Assembly (NCBI GenBank): GCA_002245135.1
Contig: NGBS01000638.1
Location: 1 to 35,406, forward strand
DNA: 35,406 nt
DNA from: Proteromonas lacertae
Taxonomy: Eukaryota; Sar; Bigyra; Opalinata; Proteromonadidae
Direction: 5' to 3'
The notes under the pieces were generated by a model. The model had not been told where the DNA came from and searched no databases. It saw only the letters and a program-made list of their open reading frames with translations. Position 1 is the stretch's first letter; every line of letters starts with the position of its first letter. Positions 9,827 to 18,723 of this stretch are shown piece after piece. A program made the translations under genes and the position numbers.

Positions 9827-11280
9827 GAAGGTGGATGCCATTACTAAGACGATGATTGTTATGACCGAGAATCACTACTCTGCGATGGACTTCCTTGGTA
9901 AGTACCAATATGATCCATCCTCCATGGAAGTTACTGATCTCAATAGACCTTCCTCTATTTACGACCTCCTTGAAAAGCTAAGCTCCACCTTAATCCCAGA
10001 TAGTATCAACACTCCCGATGATGACTCTCCTTCTTCTTCAACTCCGTCAGTACCAGTAGCTAACAATCTCTTTGAATACATCGATAAGCTTTACCAGCTC
10101 ACTATCGGTCTTCAATCTCAAGTGAATTCACTTACCACTTACAGTCAGAACAATATCAACCCTGCTTTAGTTCAACTCAATGGAGATCTTCAAAGTCTCA
10201 ATAGCTACTGTCAGGCCATTGCTAAAGAATTTGAGAAGCAGGGAATTGATATCAACCCTGACATGATAACAGTACCAACACTCTCTACGATGAAGTAATC
10301 TCAGTAAAGGATTTTACCCAAATCCTGAATATCAACCAGAAGCAACTCTTCCAATGGATCGGAATCAATCACCTAGACTCTAGCACTGCACGACCTGTAG
10401 CGTTCTCTCCTACTCTCAATGATAAAGTTGACCTGATCACTAACTACTTCATCCCCAATGTACCAACCGAGAATGCTAAGAAGGAGATTGAGTTGAAGTC
10501 CCAGCAAGCTATCGATAGCAGCCACATTATTAATCTGGTGACAGCCCACGTTGCCTTGAATGGAGTTATAGAAACATGCCCTGAGAAGTACAAGGAGCAG
10601 CTAAGCATGTTCACCTACTTGATGGACATCTACGAGGATGTAAAGATGATCGGTAAGTGGATAGCTACTGGCAATGGTAATGCATCTTTGGGAGGTTCCT
10701 CCATTCCATCCTTCGTAGATCTCTCTTCAATCACTGATCTTCTAGGAAGCGCTCCAGCAGTAGTAGCAATTACAACACAGTCTTCAAGGACTTAGAAGCC
10801 ATCAACCACCTTATTGGATCTCCTAAGCCTAAGGTCAACACTACACTCTTTGAGAACCAGTCACTACTCTTATCACATCTTGGTGAGCCACTAGTTCAAG
10901 GACAACAACAATCAGTTTTCCAGGAGCTGTTCAAATTTAATATTTCCTTAGAGTCTATTAAGGCAACTCTATCATCATCTTCAGGCAGTAGTAGTAATGG
11001 TAACAACTCCAATGCATCCTCTTCCGATCTTGCTTCTATCAGTACTAGCTTAGCATTCAAGGTAAAGTCAGGAGAGTGGAAGAGGATGTATAGAATACTT
11101 ATTCAAGATGATAACTCTGGCAATCCCATCCTTCATGTTGAGTACACAACCTGGGATGTTATCTTGAACATGCCCGACCCTAATAGTAGCTTTAGTGGTG
11201 ATTCACTCAAGGTAGTTGTCGGTCATGTTCCTATCAAGGTGACTTTCTTTAACAACCTACCTGTCACGATGAAGAAGTAA
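9819..11280 (+). pseudogene. Fibre-like protein gene region of element A, broken
   Basis: Plus-strand coding-type sequence of similar composition throughout, now in several ORFs (about two breaks). The front part has a Ser/Pro/Asp-rich linker (DDDSPSSSTPS) and a helical heptad-like segment (LQSQVNSLTTYSQNN). The middle is helical. The last part (11086-11280) is beta-rich (ILHVEYTTWDVILNMP). A coiled coil followed by a beta domain, next to a capsid gene, recalls trimeric fibre or spike proteins, but this is inference only. It converges on the capsid gene of the same element and overlaps its end (11223-11280). No counterpart is recognisable in element B, where two other genes occupy the same convergent position. 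Confidence 0.4.
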
Positions 11281-12799
11281 TGGGTAACAATGAGTTTATC
11301 GTTGTACATCTCAAAGGAGACCTTGATATCATTATCGAGAGGACGGCCACTGTGGTTCTTGATGTTGGTAAAGTCATAGGTGGTAAAGTTAAGGATCTCA
11401 AGGAACTTCTCATTGACGGATCGGTCAATTGCCTGGTCGTAGCAGCTACCCTTGATGAAGCTCTTCATGTCCTCGTAACTATCGTAAGTCTCCATGTTTT
11501 GGAAGTCAGGGTTGTAGTTGAAGTCATTGATCCACCACTTGAACTTAGAGGACATCGCAGCAGGCACCACATTACCTTCCTTATCATAGCATCGGTAAAG
11601 GATGAACTTTACGTAAAGTCCGATGGAACTATTGATATTGAAGGAGTAGTTGAAGTAGCTGGAGCTGTTATTTACTTGAGTTCTAACAACATGGACATCG
11701 TTGAAGTCCACAGGATTTGTAAGGCAGTGTTGTGCTCCATTTGTCATAGTTGGCCGTTTGTCTACCAGACACTTTTAAAACAAACTAAATGTATATTCTT
11801 ACTTGTCTTGATGAAAAATTGTTACTTTTATTACTTACTTTGTTATATGACCTACCTCTGCAGTATACTTTTTTGTTAATATAAATTGTTTGAATATTTG
11901 CGCCGTTTGTTATCTAGAAATTTTTGAAGCAAACTAAATGCATATTTAGCTAATATAGACTAAAATACATTAGCCGAAATGATTAGAACAACTTAATGTT
12001 GATCATAAGACATATAAAAAGAAAAAAGAAAATAATGAATTAAGCCTCATTCAAGCCTATTTTTTACATTTCTTTTTTATATAGATAGATTTAATAATTA
12101 TTATATTCTAATCATTTCATCTAATGTATTTCAGTCTATATTAGATAAATATACATTTAGTTTGCTTCAAAAATTTCTAGAAAACAATCTGCGCAATTAT
12201 TTATATTATCAAAAAAGTATACTGCAGAGGTAGGTCATATAACAAAGTAAGTATAAAAGTAACAATTTTTCATCAAGACAAGTAAGAATATACATTTAGT
12301 TTGTTTTAAAAGTGTCTGGTAGACAAACGGCCAACTATGACAAACAGCAATACTTCTTGGTGTTCTCGTTGCAGGCAATGTCCATGTTGTAGTTGGCCTT
12401 GAAGTAGATATCCACTATCTTACCTTTGTCTTGCCATCGAATAGAGATGTAAACCTTCTCCCCGAAGTAGACATCAGTAGGAAGACTGAGAATGGTGTTA
12501 AATAACTCCTTGCAAGGGATCTTGATAAGCAAGTCGAAGGCAGTGTCTTTTATCGTTTGCTGGCAGTCAAAATCAGCATTAGAAACATCCGTGAACTTCA
12601 TTCCATCTTCAAGAACCTTACCTTTCTTATAGCACCAGACTCCATTGTAGTACATCCCGTGATGAGCCATCTTACTTGCCTTACGCATAATCTTAGTCAT
12701 AATAAAGTGATTTTCCTGGGAGATGATGGAGGATGGACCAGTATGGATATTGCTCATTGTGATATTTAGGAGATAATAAATCACTTTGGGAAATAACAC
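11223..12799 (-). pseudogene. Major-capsid-like gene of element A, broken and split by a MITE
   Basis: Two minus-strand pieces flank the MITE at 11740-12344. Both are recognisably homologous to the intact-looking capsid ORF of element B (26649-28019). The upstream piece shares ELFNTIL...TDV.F.EK and ACN.NT.KYC. The downstream piece shares KF.W.INDF.YNPDF, KF.EVLNF and DIK..FEMY. The family call rests on element B: double-jelly-roll-like major capsid protein of the Polinton/adenovirus lineage. Sequence divergence from B is large, so A and B are not recent duplicates. It cannot make a capsid protein as it stands. Confidence 0.6.
11740..12344. mobile_element. 605-bp MITE with roughly 250-bp terminal inverted repeats, inside a capsid gene
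   Basis: The ends read TTTGTCATAGTTGGCCG at the left and its reverse complement at the right. The arms (11740 to about 11990 and about 12095-12344) match with only scattered differences, and the outer 90 bp are almost identical. Each arm contains two copies of a CAAACTAAATG-type motif. The internal spacer of about 110 bp is AT-rich and non-coding. The dinucleotide CA precedes and follows the element and could be a 2-bp target duplication, but this is weak. AT-rich composition sets it apart from the GC-richer host element, so it entered after A was already integrated. No transposase: a non-autonomous DNA element or a foldback element. Confidence 0.8.
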
Positions 12800-12924
12800 A
12801 ATAGCTTACTTACACTTTACGATAAGGCTTCTTGTTGAGTTCATTCTGTTGTCTCTTACTTAATCGAGCATCTCTTGACTGAGCATGTTGAATAGAAAGT
12901 AGACTGATAAGAATCCGGTGATGA

Positions 12925-15093
12925 TCAGCTTCTTGGAATGTAAAGTAAGCAGAACCACTTATCCTTCTGATCGTGTTGATTATGAACTGTCTGGTCAAGT
13001 TCATCGAGGTTCTGATAATTAAAGACTCCCAAGTACTGTCCATTGAAGTTCTGATATTCTCGGGAGATCAATAGATTGAGTTCATCTTTCACTTGGCTTC
13101 TTACTTCCTCGGGACACTCTTCTATGAACTCTTCATCATCATCATCATCATTGTCATCATTGTCAGTCTCTTTGGAATACATGATTCCTTTACCTATCCT
13201 GACTTTACTAGGAGCTGAGTCTGCTGTGTAGCTGTACTCGTATTGTGGTACATGATTACTTTGCCCTGTGTCTATCGGTAGTGTTCTGCTTGCTGGAGAT
13301 GATGAACCTTGAGATGCAAGGTATACTGCTTCAAGAACTTCAGCTGCTCTAAGTACGGGAACTGCGTATCGACTGATTGCTGATCTTATTGTCGACCACG
13401 TGGATCTCTGATTGTCTTGGATTGCATTTCCATGAACTCCATTACCAGCTACGAGGTCTAAGTTGTTCTGCCCTCCGATCTCTAAGCTTATGCTATCTAC
13501 CATGGAGTTATTCATCTGAGTTAAGTTCTTGTTGCCTGATGCTTCTATCACGTAGTTGACAACCTCTTGATACTTCTCCTTGAGCTCCTGGACTGATAGT
13601 TGATTCACCATCTCGTTCCTTAAGTAGCTGCTGGAATAGTTAACTCCTCCTAAGTTGATACTATCGGTGGTGACTTCTCCGATCATAGCTAATAGACCTC
13701 GCTTCATCTCCATCTCATTGTAAGGGATTACCATCATGGGTAAGTTTTGCTCAAGGGGAAGAAGGTGCATCTCGACTCTTAGTTGTTGAACCATTATTCT
13801 TGCAATCCTCTTGTAATCATCTTGAGCACTTCCTGGGGCTGATCGGAATAGTACTAGTTGATTCTCAGACGGGTACACTTCTCTTGATAACACCATACAC
13901 GTCCTGTAAGTCATCATCACTACTCCTTCGATAGCATCAGCGATTAATCCTTCGTTGATTTTACTTGCCTTCAACATCTGCTTATTGATCGCTGGCAGTA
14001 TATCTATGAAGCATTGTTGAGCCTTTGTAAGTTCTCCTTCCTGACTCTGATTGATAAAGTCCAAGTAGTTCTTAAGCAAGTTGTTCTGATTAGCTAGTTG
14101 TAAGTACTCCAAGGGATCGTAGATCTGAGAACCATAGTTCTTGTCTTGGACATCTCCTTCATTGCTTTTAACGATCAGATAAATCAGAAGGTTGATCATC
14201 ATCCCAACAAGTACTGGATGGAAGACTATACGGAGCACTCTCCCTATCTTGTAAGGTACCTTCTGTAGCTGTATCATGATGGTTCTGACTGCTTTACCTA
14301 CTATTCCATTGACTTTACTTACTAGGAGTCTTCCAGTATCTCTAGTGAGTATGGAGTAAGTGACTCCTGATAATACCAAGGTTAATTCAGATATGACCGA
14401 GATGCCGGCATCTTTATCAAGCTGGATCACCTTCGGAAGTACTTCCTTAACCTCTTCAACTATATCTTGTAAGTCCTCCGTAATTGGAACCTCCTTGAGA
14501 TGATCAGCTACATATGGTCTTCCTTGTTCTTGAATCCCCGTTAAGTCTCCGACTATATTATCCAGATCATTCATTATCGTTGCATAGTCAGCATCCAGCT
14601 GGAACTTCTCTTCAGGGTTACCATTCTCAAGAGTGTTAAGGATCTTACTTACTTCATCGTTGAGTATTAACTGATGAGTCTTTCCTGGATGATACACTCC
14701 AACAACCTCTTGTTGTTGCTCCAATCTCCTCTCCGGTGTTGCTAAGTTCACTGTTCCTTGCTGTTGAAGTTGAAGCTCGGGATTATCACCGATGATAGAT
14801 GCTAGTGGTTCTTGTTGAAGACTTAGGTTCACAACTCTACTGCCAGTGTTGTTACCATCCCCAGGTGGTCTTGCTTTACCATCATCATCGTCTTCCTTTG
14901 ATTCAACACCTTCCTTGGCTTCCTCCTTTGACTCTGACTCTTGCTTATTCATCTGTAAGTGATCCTCTTGCTTTTCATCATCATCATTATTGTTGTCTTT
15001 GTCTTGATGGGGTGCTTTGTAAGCAACTCTAACTACTGCCGGAGTCTGATAAGGTAAGTTGTTGGGGTCTACGATGGATCGATAGTAGTTCAC
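12925..15093 (-). CDS. Large ORF of element A, possible structural or membrane protein
   Basis: A 722-codon frame, the longest in element A; the first codon of the open frame is GTG and the true start is uncertain. The first 110 residues are acidic and low-complexity (Asp, Glu, Gln). A hydrophobic segment at about 293-309 (HPVLVGMMINLLIYLIV) could span a membrane. The middle is helical. A later segment STWSTIRSAISRYAVPVLRAAEVLEAVYLA (about 571-600) is amphipathic, and an acidic run (DDNDDDDDEEF) lies near residue 655. It lies directly upstream of the capsid gene, where Polinton relatives often place minor capsid or virion genes. I recognise no family. It belongs to a broken element. Confidence 0.45.
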   Translation of the reverse strand: MNYYRSIVDPNNLPYQTPAVVRVAYKAPHQDKDNNNDDDEKQEDHLQMNKQESESKEEAKEGVESKEDDDDGKARPPGDGNNTGSRVVNLSLQQEPLASIIGDNPELQLQQQGTVNLATPERRLEQQQEVVGVYHPGKTHQLILNDEVSKILNTLENGNPEEKFQLDADYATIMNDLDNIVGDLTGIQEQGRPYVADHLKEVPITEDLQDIVEEVKEVLPKVIQLDKDAGISVISELTLVLSGVTYSILTRDTGRLLVSKVNGIVGKAVRTIMIQLQKVPYKIGRVLRIVFHPVLVGMMINLLIYLIVKSNEGDVQDKNYGSQIYDPLEYLQLANQNNLLKNYLDFINQSQEGELTKAQQCFIDILPAINKQMLKASKINEGLIADAIEGVVMMTYRTCMVLSREVYPSENQLVLFRSAPGSAQDDYKRIARIMVQQLRVEMHLLPLEQNLPMMVIPYNEMEMKRGLLAMIGEVTTDSINLGGVNYSSSYLRNEMVNQLSVQELKEKYQEVVNYVIEASGNKNLTQMNNSMVDSISLEIGGQNNLDLVAGNGVHGNAIQDNQRSTWSTIRSAISRYAVPVLRAAEVLEAVYLASQGSSSPASRTLPIDTGQSNHVPQYEYSYTADSAPSKVRIGKGIMYSKETDNDDNDDDDDEEFIEECPEEVRSQVKDELNLLISREYQNFNGQYLGVFNYQNLDELDQTVHNQHDQKDKWFCLLYIPRS

Positions 15094-15117
15094 GTACTTA
15101 TTGTAATCATCTATCTG

Positions 15118-15438
15118 CTAATAAGGGATGTTGTAGGGGTTGTTAGGATCTCGGGATCTCACTTCCTGGAGGTAGTCCTTGAATAATGCGTTGTTCTTCA
15201 AGTAATAAGAATTGGATAGATCTTCTTCTGGTTCATTATCTTCCTTGCTAATGATTTCTCTGTCCTTGACTACTTCTTCTTCTCCGAGATAAGAGTCAAA
15301 GAGCTTCAAGATGTCTTCCTCGTTGTTGATTGTTGCTAGCTGGTTTTTGAAATCTTGCTGAAGCTTCCTTTGTAAGTAAGTCACTGTTCTTCTCTTATTA
15401 GTTGAAGGATTATCTTTGCTAGATAATCTCCATTTCAT
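15118..15438 (-). CDS. Small charged ORF of element A, unknown
   Basis: A 106-codon ATG frame immediately upstream of the 722-codon ORF on the same strand. The N-terminus is basic (RRTVTYLQRKLQQDF); the rest is acidic and helical (EEDILKLFDSYLGEEEVV). No family recognised. Tight packing with its neighbours suggests that it belongs to the same late-type gene cluster. Confidence 0.4.
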   Translation of the reverse strand: MKWRLSSKDNPSTNKRRTVTYLQRKLQQDFKNQLATINNEEDILKLFDSYLGEEEVVKDREIISKEDNEPEEDLSNSYYLKNNALFKDYLQEVRSRDPNNPYNIPY

Positions 15439-15486
15439 TATTGGGGGAACTTTACTTAGATAATCAATTTGAAAAGAACAACTAAG

Positions 15487-15705
15487 CTAATTATAGATCG
15501 GGACTATCGGCTCCTGTGAAGTCTTATAACTAGCACCTCCAACTCCTTTGACTGTGGTCTTAGTAGTTGTTGACTTTGAAGGTGATGAGTATGGAGTCAT
15601 TCCCATGCTGTTAATCATATCATCTAAGTTCTCAGGATCCATGATACTGCTACTTCTTACGGTGATCTCATCATCGGCAGAGTCGATATAGTCTAGGTAC
15701 ATCAA
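15487..15705 (-). CDS. Small Ser/Thr-rich ORF of element A, unknown
   Basis: A 72-codon frame with an acidic N-terminus (DYIDSADDE) and a Ser/Thr/Lys-rich middle (SSPSKSTTTKTTVKG) ending YKTSQEPIVPIYN. Likely disordered. Same strand and spacing as its neighbours. No family recognised. Confidence 0.35.
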   Translation of the reverse strand: MMYLDYIDSADDEITVRSSSIMDPENLDDMINSMGMTPYSSPSKSTTTKTTVKGVGGASYKTSQEPIVPIYN

Positions 15706-15777
15706 CTTGCACTTGTTCTTACGGCTCTTCTTCTTCTTGCTCTTGTTCTTGAGGGCAATCAGTCTTTTACTTATTCC

Positions 15778-16029
15778 TCATTCTTCTCTGATACTTGACT
15801 TTTTCAGAGATGCTCTTCTCGGAGTTGACTTTACTGGTGATTGCTTATCATCGTCGGATAACTTCTTAAGGATACTCAATAGTTCACCATCATCAAGATC
15901 ATTGTTCTTTGATGTCTCTTGCTTTGTTGACCTACGATAAGGCGCAATGTCCGACTCATCAATATCTGTTGGCCTTCTAAGTCCAGTGTTGTCTCTTTCA
16001 ACTAATGAGTGTGTGTACTTACGAGGCAT
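15778..16029 (-). CDS. Small basic/acidic ORF of element A, unknown
   Basis: An 83-codon frame beginning MPRKYTHS, with an acidic patch (NNDLDDGELLSILKKLSDDD) followed by basic Ser/Arg/Lys clusters (STPRRASLKKSS). This resembles a disordered nucleic-acid-associated virion or regulatory protein, but nothing specific is recognised. It sits between two other minus-strand genes. Confidence 0.38.
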   Translation of the reverse strand: MPRKYTHSLVERDNTGLRRPTDIDESDIAPYRRSTKQETSKNNDLDDGELLSILKKLSDDDKQSPVKSTPRRASLKKSSIREE

Positions 16030-16062
16030 TGTAATACCCTTGGAAATTTGTTGATTGCTCTT

Positions 16063-16524
16063 TTACTTATGCCTGACCACACAAGGAATCTGATTGTCAT
16101 TGTCGGGAGTGACTAGGTAGATGTGATCAAGATCTTCAGATGGAATCACGATGTTACAGATCCACAGACTGACTCCTTCCATACTCTTGATCAAGATCCT
16201 GGAGTCAGTACATCTTCCGTAAAAGACAATGAGCTTCTCGACTTTGTCAGGAGCATGGACATTGATAAGGTAAAGCTTCTGAGTAGTCTTATAGATGATA
16301 GATCCATGAGGAGTGTGGGCTTTATCTTCCTCTGTAGCTGCCACGTATCGAATATAAGTCTTGATCCCTACGATGTTCTGGTTATCAGCTAAGTCATCAA
16401 CTTCATCATACCACTCCTTAGATAAGTCTTCTAGTTTTAAGTCATTTGCTTGTTGTCGTGGACTGGAGATGTAATCTCTTAGCTTATAGATGGTGATGGT
16501 AATTTGCTTAAGGAAAAGACTCAT
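16063..16524 (-). CDS. 153-residue protein of element A, unknown
   Basis: An intact-looking ATG frame with mixed alpha/beta character: a helical N-terminus (MSLFLKQITITIYKLRDYI) and alternating beta segments (QKLYLINVH, KLIVFYGRC, LWICNIVIPSEDL). The NIVIPS stretch recurs near the start of the B-element ORF at 22916 (SNIVIPSAHL). Together with IVF/VIIV-like residues in the sequence just before it, this hints at a decayed homologue in B in the same position from the terminus. Function unknown. Confidence 0.45.
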   Translation of the reverse strand: MSLFLKQITITIYKLRDYISSPRQQANDLKLEDLSKEWYDEVDDLADNQNIVGIKTYIRYVAATEEDKAHTPHGSIIYKTTQKLYLINVHAPDKVEKLIVFYGRCTDSRILIKSMEGVSLWICNIVIPSEDLDHIYLVTPDNDNQIPCVVRHK

Positions 16525-16534
16525 TGGGAATTGC

Positions 16535-16909
16535 TTATGCTCCGATGGAGCTTAAGTATGATTGCAACATTGCCTGTAGATTGATGGCTCCACCTCTGGC
16601 TATTCTTCGGTACCTTCCTCCATTGAATCCGAGACAGTCACCTCCATTAAATCCTAGACGTGCTCCTCCACGGTGTTTTCCAAATCCTATCTTACGAGCA
16701 ACGTCAGCTACTTGTTGTTGTCCTAAGGCATCAGCAACCTTGGAGATGATCTTTTTGTCTTGTAGGTAGTCTACAGCCTTCTTACCAGTGGTAACAACCT
16801 TCTTACCGAAGTCCTTTAACTTTCCCCAGAAGCTTCCTCCTCGTCGGAGTCTTCTCTTGCTGTGGTTATCAATGATAATAATGGATCTCTTTGAAGCTGC
16901 TCTAGGCAT
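16535..16909 (-). CDS. Basic Gly-Gly-rich protein of element A, adenovirus pVI/pX-like in style
   Basis: The frame is open to 16993, but that part lies in the conserved non-coding subterminal repeat. I therefore choose the ATG at 16909, giving 124 residues starting MPRAASKRS. Seen: an Arg-rich stretch, RRGG, an amphipathic helix (SFWGKLKDFGKKVVTTGKKA), a second helix (KKIISKVADALGQQQVADV) and repeated Gly-Gly sites (RGGAR, GFNGG twice, RGGAI). Adenovirus minor proteins VI and X combine basic amphipathic helices with Gly-Gly sites cut by the viral protease. The likeness here is of style, not of proven homology. It is the first gene in from the terminus. Confidence 0.45.
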   Translation of the reverse strand: MPRAASKRSIIIIDNHSKRRLRRGGSFWGKLKDFGKKVVTTGKKAVDYLQDKKIISKVADALGQQQVADVARKIGFGKHRGGARLGFNGGDCLGFNGGRYRRIARGGAINLQAMLQSYLSSIGA

Positions 16910-16943
16910 TTTCACGTTAATGATATCTCTAGGAAAAGAAGTA

Positions 16944-17317
16944 ATGCCTCCGAGATTGCTTATCATTATCTTCAAGGGCCTTGAGAAATCCACAACTAGC
17001 TAGAACCTCCCAGAGTTACCATTTGGTAACTTGTTAACAATTGTTAACAAGTTAACAATTGTAAACTCCCGGTTCCCCAGTTGGTTTCCACGATTCAATT
17101 AAAAGCCCTTACAAGGTCACCAGCGTAGCAAGGAGAGTCAAGAGCGTGATTAGAATCATCACCTCGAGGTAACCAACACTTCTAGATAGCTTCCAGGAGT
17201 ACCAGTAGGAGATCGTCTCATAGATAGGTATAGAAATAGCTTAGAGGAGTTCCCGTAGGGAAGTAGACCCCGTTGAGAAGTAGACCCTGTAGGAGGAATC
17301 CCGTAGGCACCTTACGT
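16944..17317 (-). repeat. Subterminal conserved region of element A with palindromic sites
   Basis: Matches, inverted, 21098-21452 of element B over almost its full length. Conserved features include GTTACCATTTGGTAAC (17015-17030), GGTAACCAACACTTCTAGA, CAGCGTAGCAAGGAGAGTC, and a block with TAGGAGATCGTCTCATAGA. A perfect 24-bp palindrome built from TTGTTAAC units lies at 17029-17052. Non-coding. In its position next to the terminus it may hold binding sites for a replication initiator or recombinase (inference). Confidence 0.75.
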
Positions 17318-17518
17318 AAATGGGACCCTGGGACATTGTCACAGAGTCCTAACGAGTTTTCTAGGAGTCCGTCCCCTTCTAGATTCAGAGTTGACCTTTA
17401 CGGGAGCTTCATCGATTGCATCGATGAAGCTCCCGTAAAGGTCAACTCTGAATCTAGAAGAGGACGGACTCCTAGAAAACTCGTTAGGACTCTGTGACAA
17501 TGTCCCAGGGTCCCATTT
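17318..17518. repeat. 201-bp near-perfect palindrome at the end of element A
   Basis: Two 99-bp arms around a 3-nt centre (TGC at 17417-17419). Reading the arms against each other I find one mismatch. The outermost bases are AAATGGGA and TCCCATTT. A further shared 13-mer (TATATACTATATA, 17518-17530) lies outside it and recurs at element B. As single strands the arms would fold into a long hairpin, as in parvovirus terminal repeats or the copied-out hairpin telomeres of poxvirus-like or protelomerase systems. Confidence 0.85.
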
Positions 17519-17523
17519 ATATA

Positions 17524-18723
17524 CTATATATCTTTATATTGTTCTACTCTATTTAAATTCTTATTATTATTATTACCATGAAAAAATGTTGCTGCTATAG
17601 CATATAGAAAACATAATTGATCATTTTCTTTATTATTATCTATTGATATAACACATTTTTTATTAATTATCCAATCTGGAAGTTCTTTATTTTTACCACT
17701 ACCTGCCATAGCAGTTGCTTTGACTAATTGAACTTCAACTTCACCAATTTGTCTGAATTTTAAACTTGATTTTTCAGTATGCCATAAAGGTCCTATTTCT
17801 TTTCTTATTCTATCTTTTAATATTTTATGAGCTACATTCATTTCTGATTCTGTAATAACTACAGGTTTACATTCTAAATAAACCCAATTTGTTATTTTAT
17901 TACCATTTGGATTATTATAATCTGGATCGTCTGCTCCTATATAACCACTTCTAAAACTTAATGTTACTTTTATATATTTAACATCTTCCAAATATTCTCT
18001 TATTTTAGTAATTAATGGGCTATCTGGTTGTGTAATTAATTCAATTACAGCATCTGGATCTTTTCCTTCTACTCTATCTAAAAAATTGACGTGATATGTT
18101 CTGCTATAATTTTTATCACTCCTTTGGATTAAATCAAGATAATATCTTCTAGTCTCATGTGGTAGATGTAATAATCGAGTAGGATGATTTTCTAATATAT
18201 CACTTGCTATTTTTAAATCTCTTTGTTGTTGATCTGGTAAATCTAATTCTGCTACTCTATTACGCTGTTGTGCATTTGGAGGAGGTTGATTAACAACAAC
18301 AGGTTGATTTGGATTAGGATTAGGATTAGGCATTGGAACCTGCATACCTCCTTTTCTTTGTATTTTTGGAGGACTTATGTTTTCGAAATCTAATCTTCTC
18401 TTGGGAGGTGGTGTTATAAATCCTGGTTCAGGAATATTAATTTGAGGTGTTGAATCTACTCCTATATTTCCAGGATAATAATTGAAACCACGATTTGTAT
18501 TTGTAACTAGATTTCTTGGTGGAATATAATTTCTAACTACTGGAATATTTGGAATAGGTGGAGGTGGTTCATACATATTAGGAGGTGCCATACCTGGATA
18601 TGGCATAGGCATGGGATTAAATCCATAATTTTGCGGAGGAGGAATATAAGGTGCTCCAAATGGTGGTGGACTATAATAATTAAAGTTTGAATTATAATAA
18701 TAAGGAGGGATGAAAGGGTTCAT
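17524..18723 (-). pseudogene. Front part of a Maverick/Polinton-type protein-primed DNA polymerase B gene
   Basis: A 399-codon frame. The first 150 residues are Pro/Asn-rich and likely disordered. The next part (about 175-390) carries the pattern seen in N-terminal regions of Polinton family B polymerases: VKYIKVTLSFRSGY, AMAGSGKNKELPDWIINKKCV, a small NKEND.LCF.YAIAA block and LNRVEQY. The polymerase core that should follow is absent because the sequence meets the end of element A here. This is a fossil piece of a Maverick element, broken by that insertion. It runs divergently from the 157-residue gene at 18967 with a 243-bp A/T-rich gap between them. The assignment rests on pattern recognition of the GSG...LP.WI..K / N.D..CF signature. 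Confidence 0.6.

Larger units (their letters stand above)
9819..17530 (-). mobile_element. Virus-like element A (Polinton/adenovirus-related), broken fossil
   Basis: GC-richer block (sampled lines in the mid-40s percent GC against roughly 25-32 percent in the flanks). Reading inward from its right end at 17530 it has a 201-bp palindrome, a subterminal region shared with element B, a set of minus-strand genes, a capsid gene, and a convergent plus-strand fibre-like gene. A MITE has inserted in the capsid gene. The left terminus is not found. The element is broken, by my count in at least five places, plus the MITE. No integrase, polymerase, protease or packaging ATPase is recognisable. It is probably older than B, judging by decay. 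Confidence 0.65.

Noticed and set aside
11280-11879. 199-codon plus-strand frame
   Set aside because: Antisense to the capsid-like gene piece and running into the MITE; homology on the minus strand decides.
13130-13170. CAT/ATC trinucleotide run as a microsatellite of interest
   Set aside because: Codes the Asp/Asn-rich acidic stretch of the minus-strand ORF; ordinary low complexity.
14799-15032. 77-codon plus-strand frame rich in Leu, His and Cys
   Set aside because: Shadow of the acidic low-complexity part of the 722-codon minus-strand ORF.
16123-17003. Plus-strand frames of 71-89 codons
   Set aside because: Antisense to the better supported minus-strand genes at 16063-16909.
17273-17497. 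A 74-codon open frame running through the terminal palindrome, with a close match at 20849-21142
   Set aside because: It begins with a non-ATG codon and simply reads both arms of the palindrome; the conservation is explained by the repeat itself. Not supported as a gene.
18301-18340. Repeated GGATTAGGATTAGG-like run suggesting a telomere repeat
   Set aside because: It encodes the Pro-Asn repeat of the polymerase front part and is only a few units long; no telomere.
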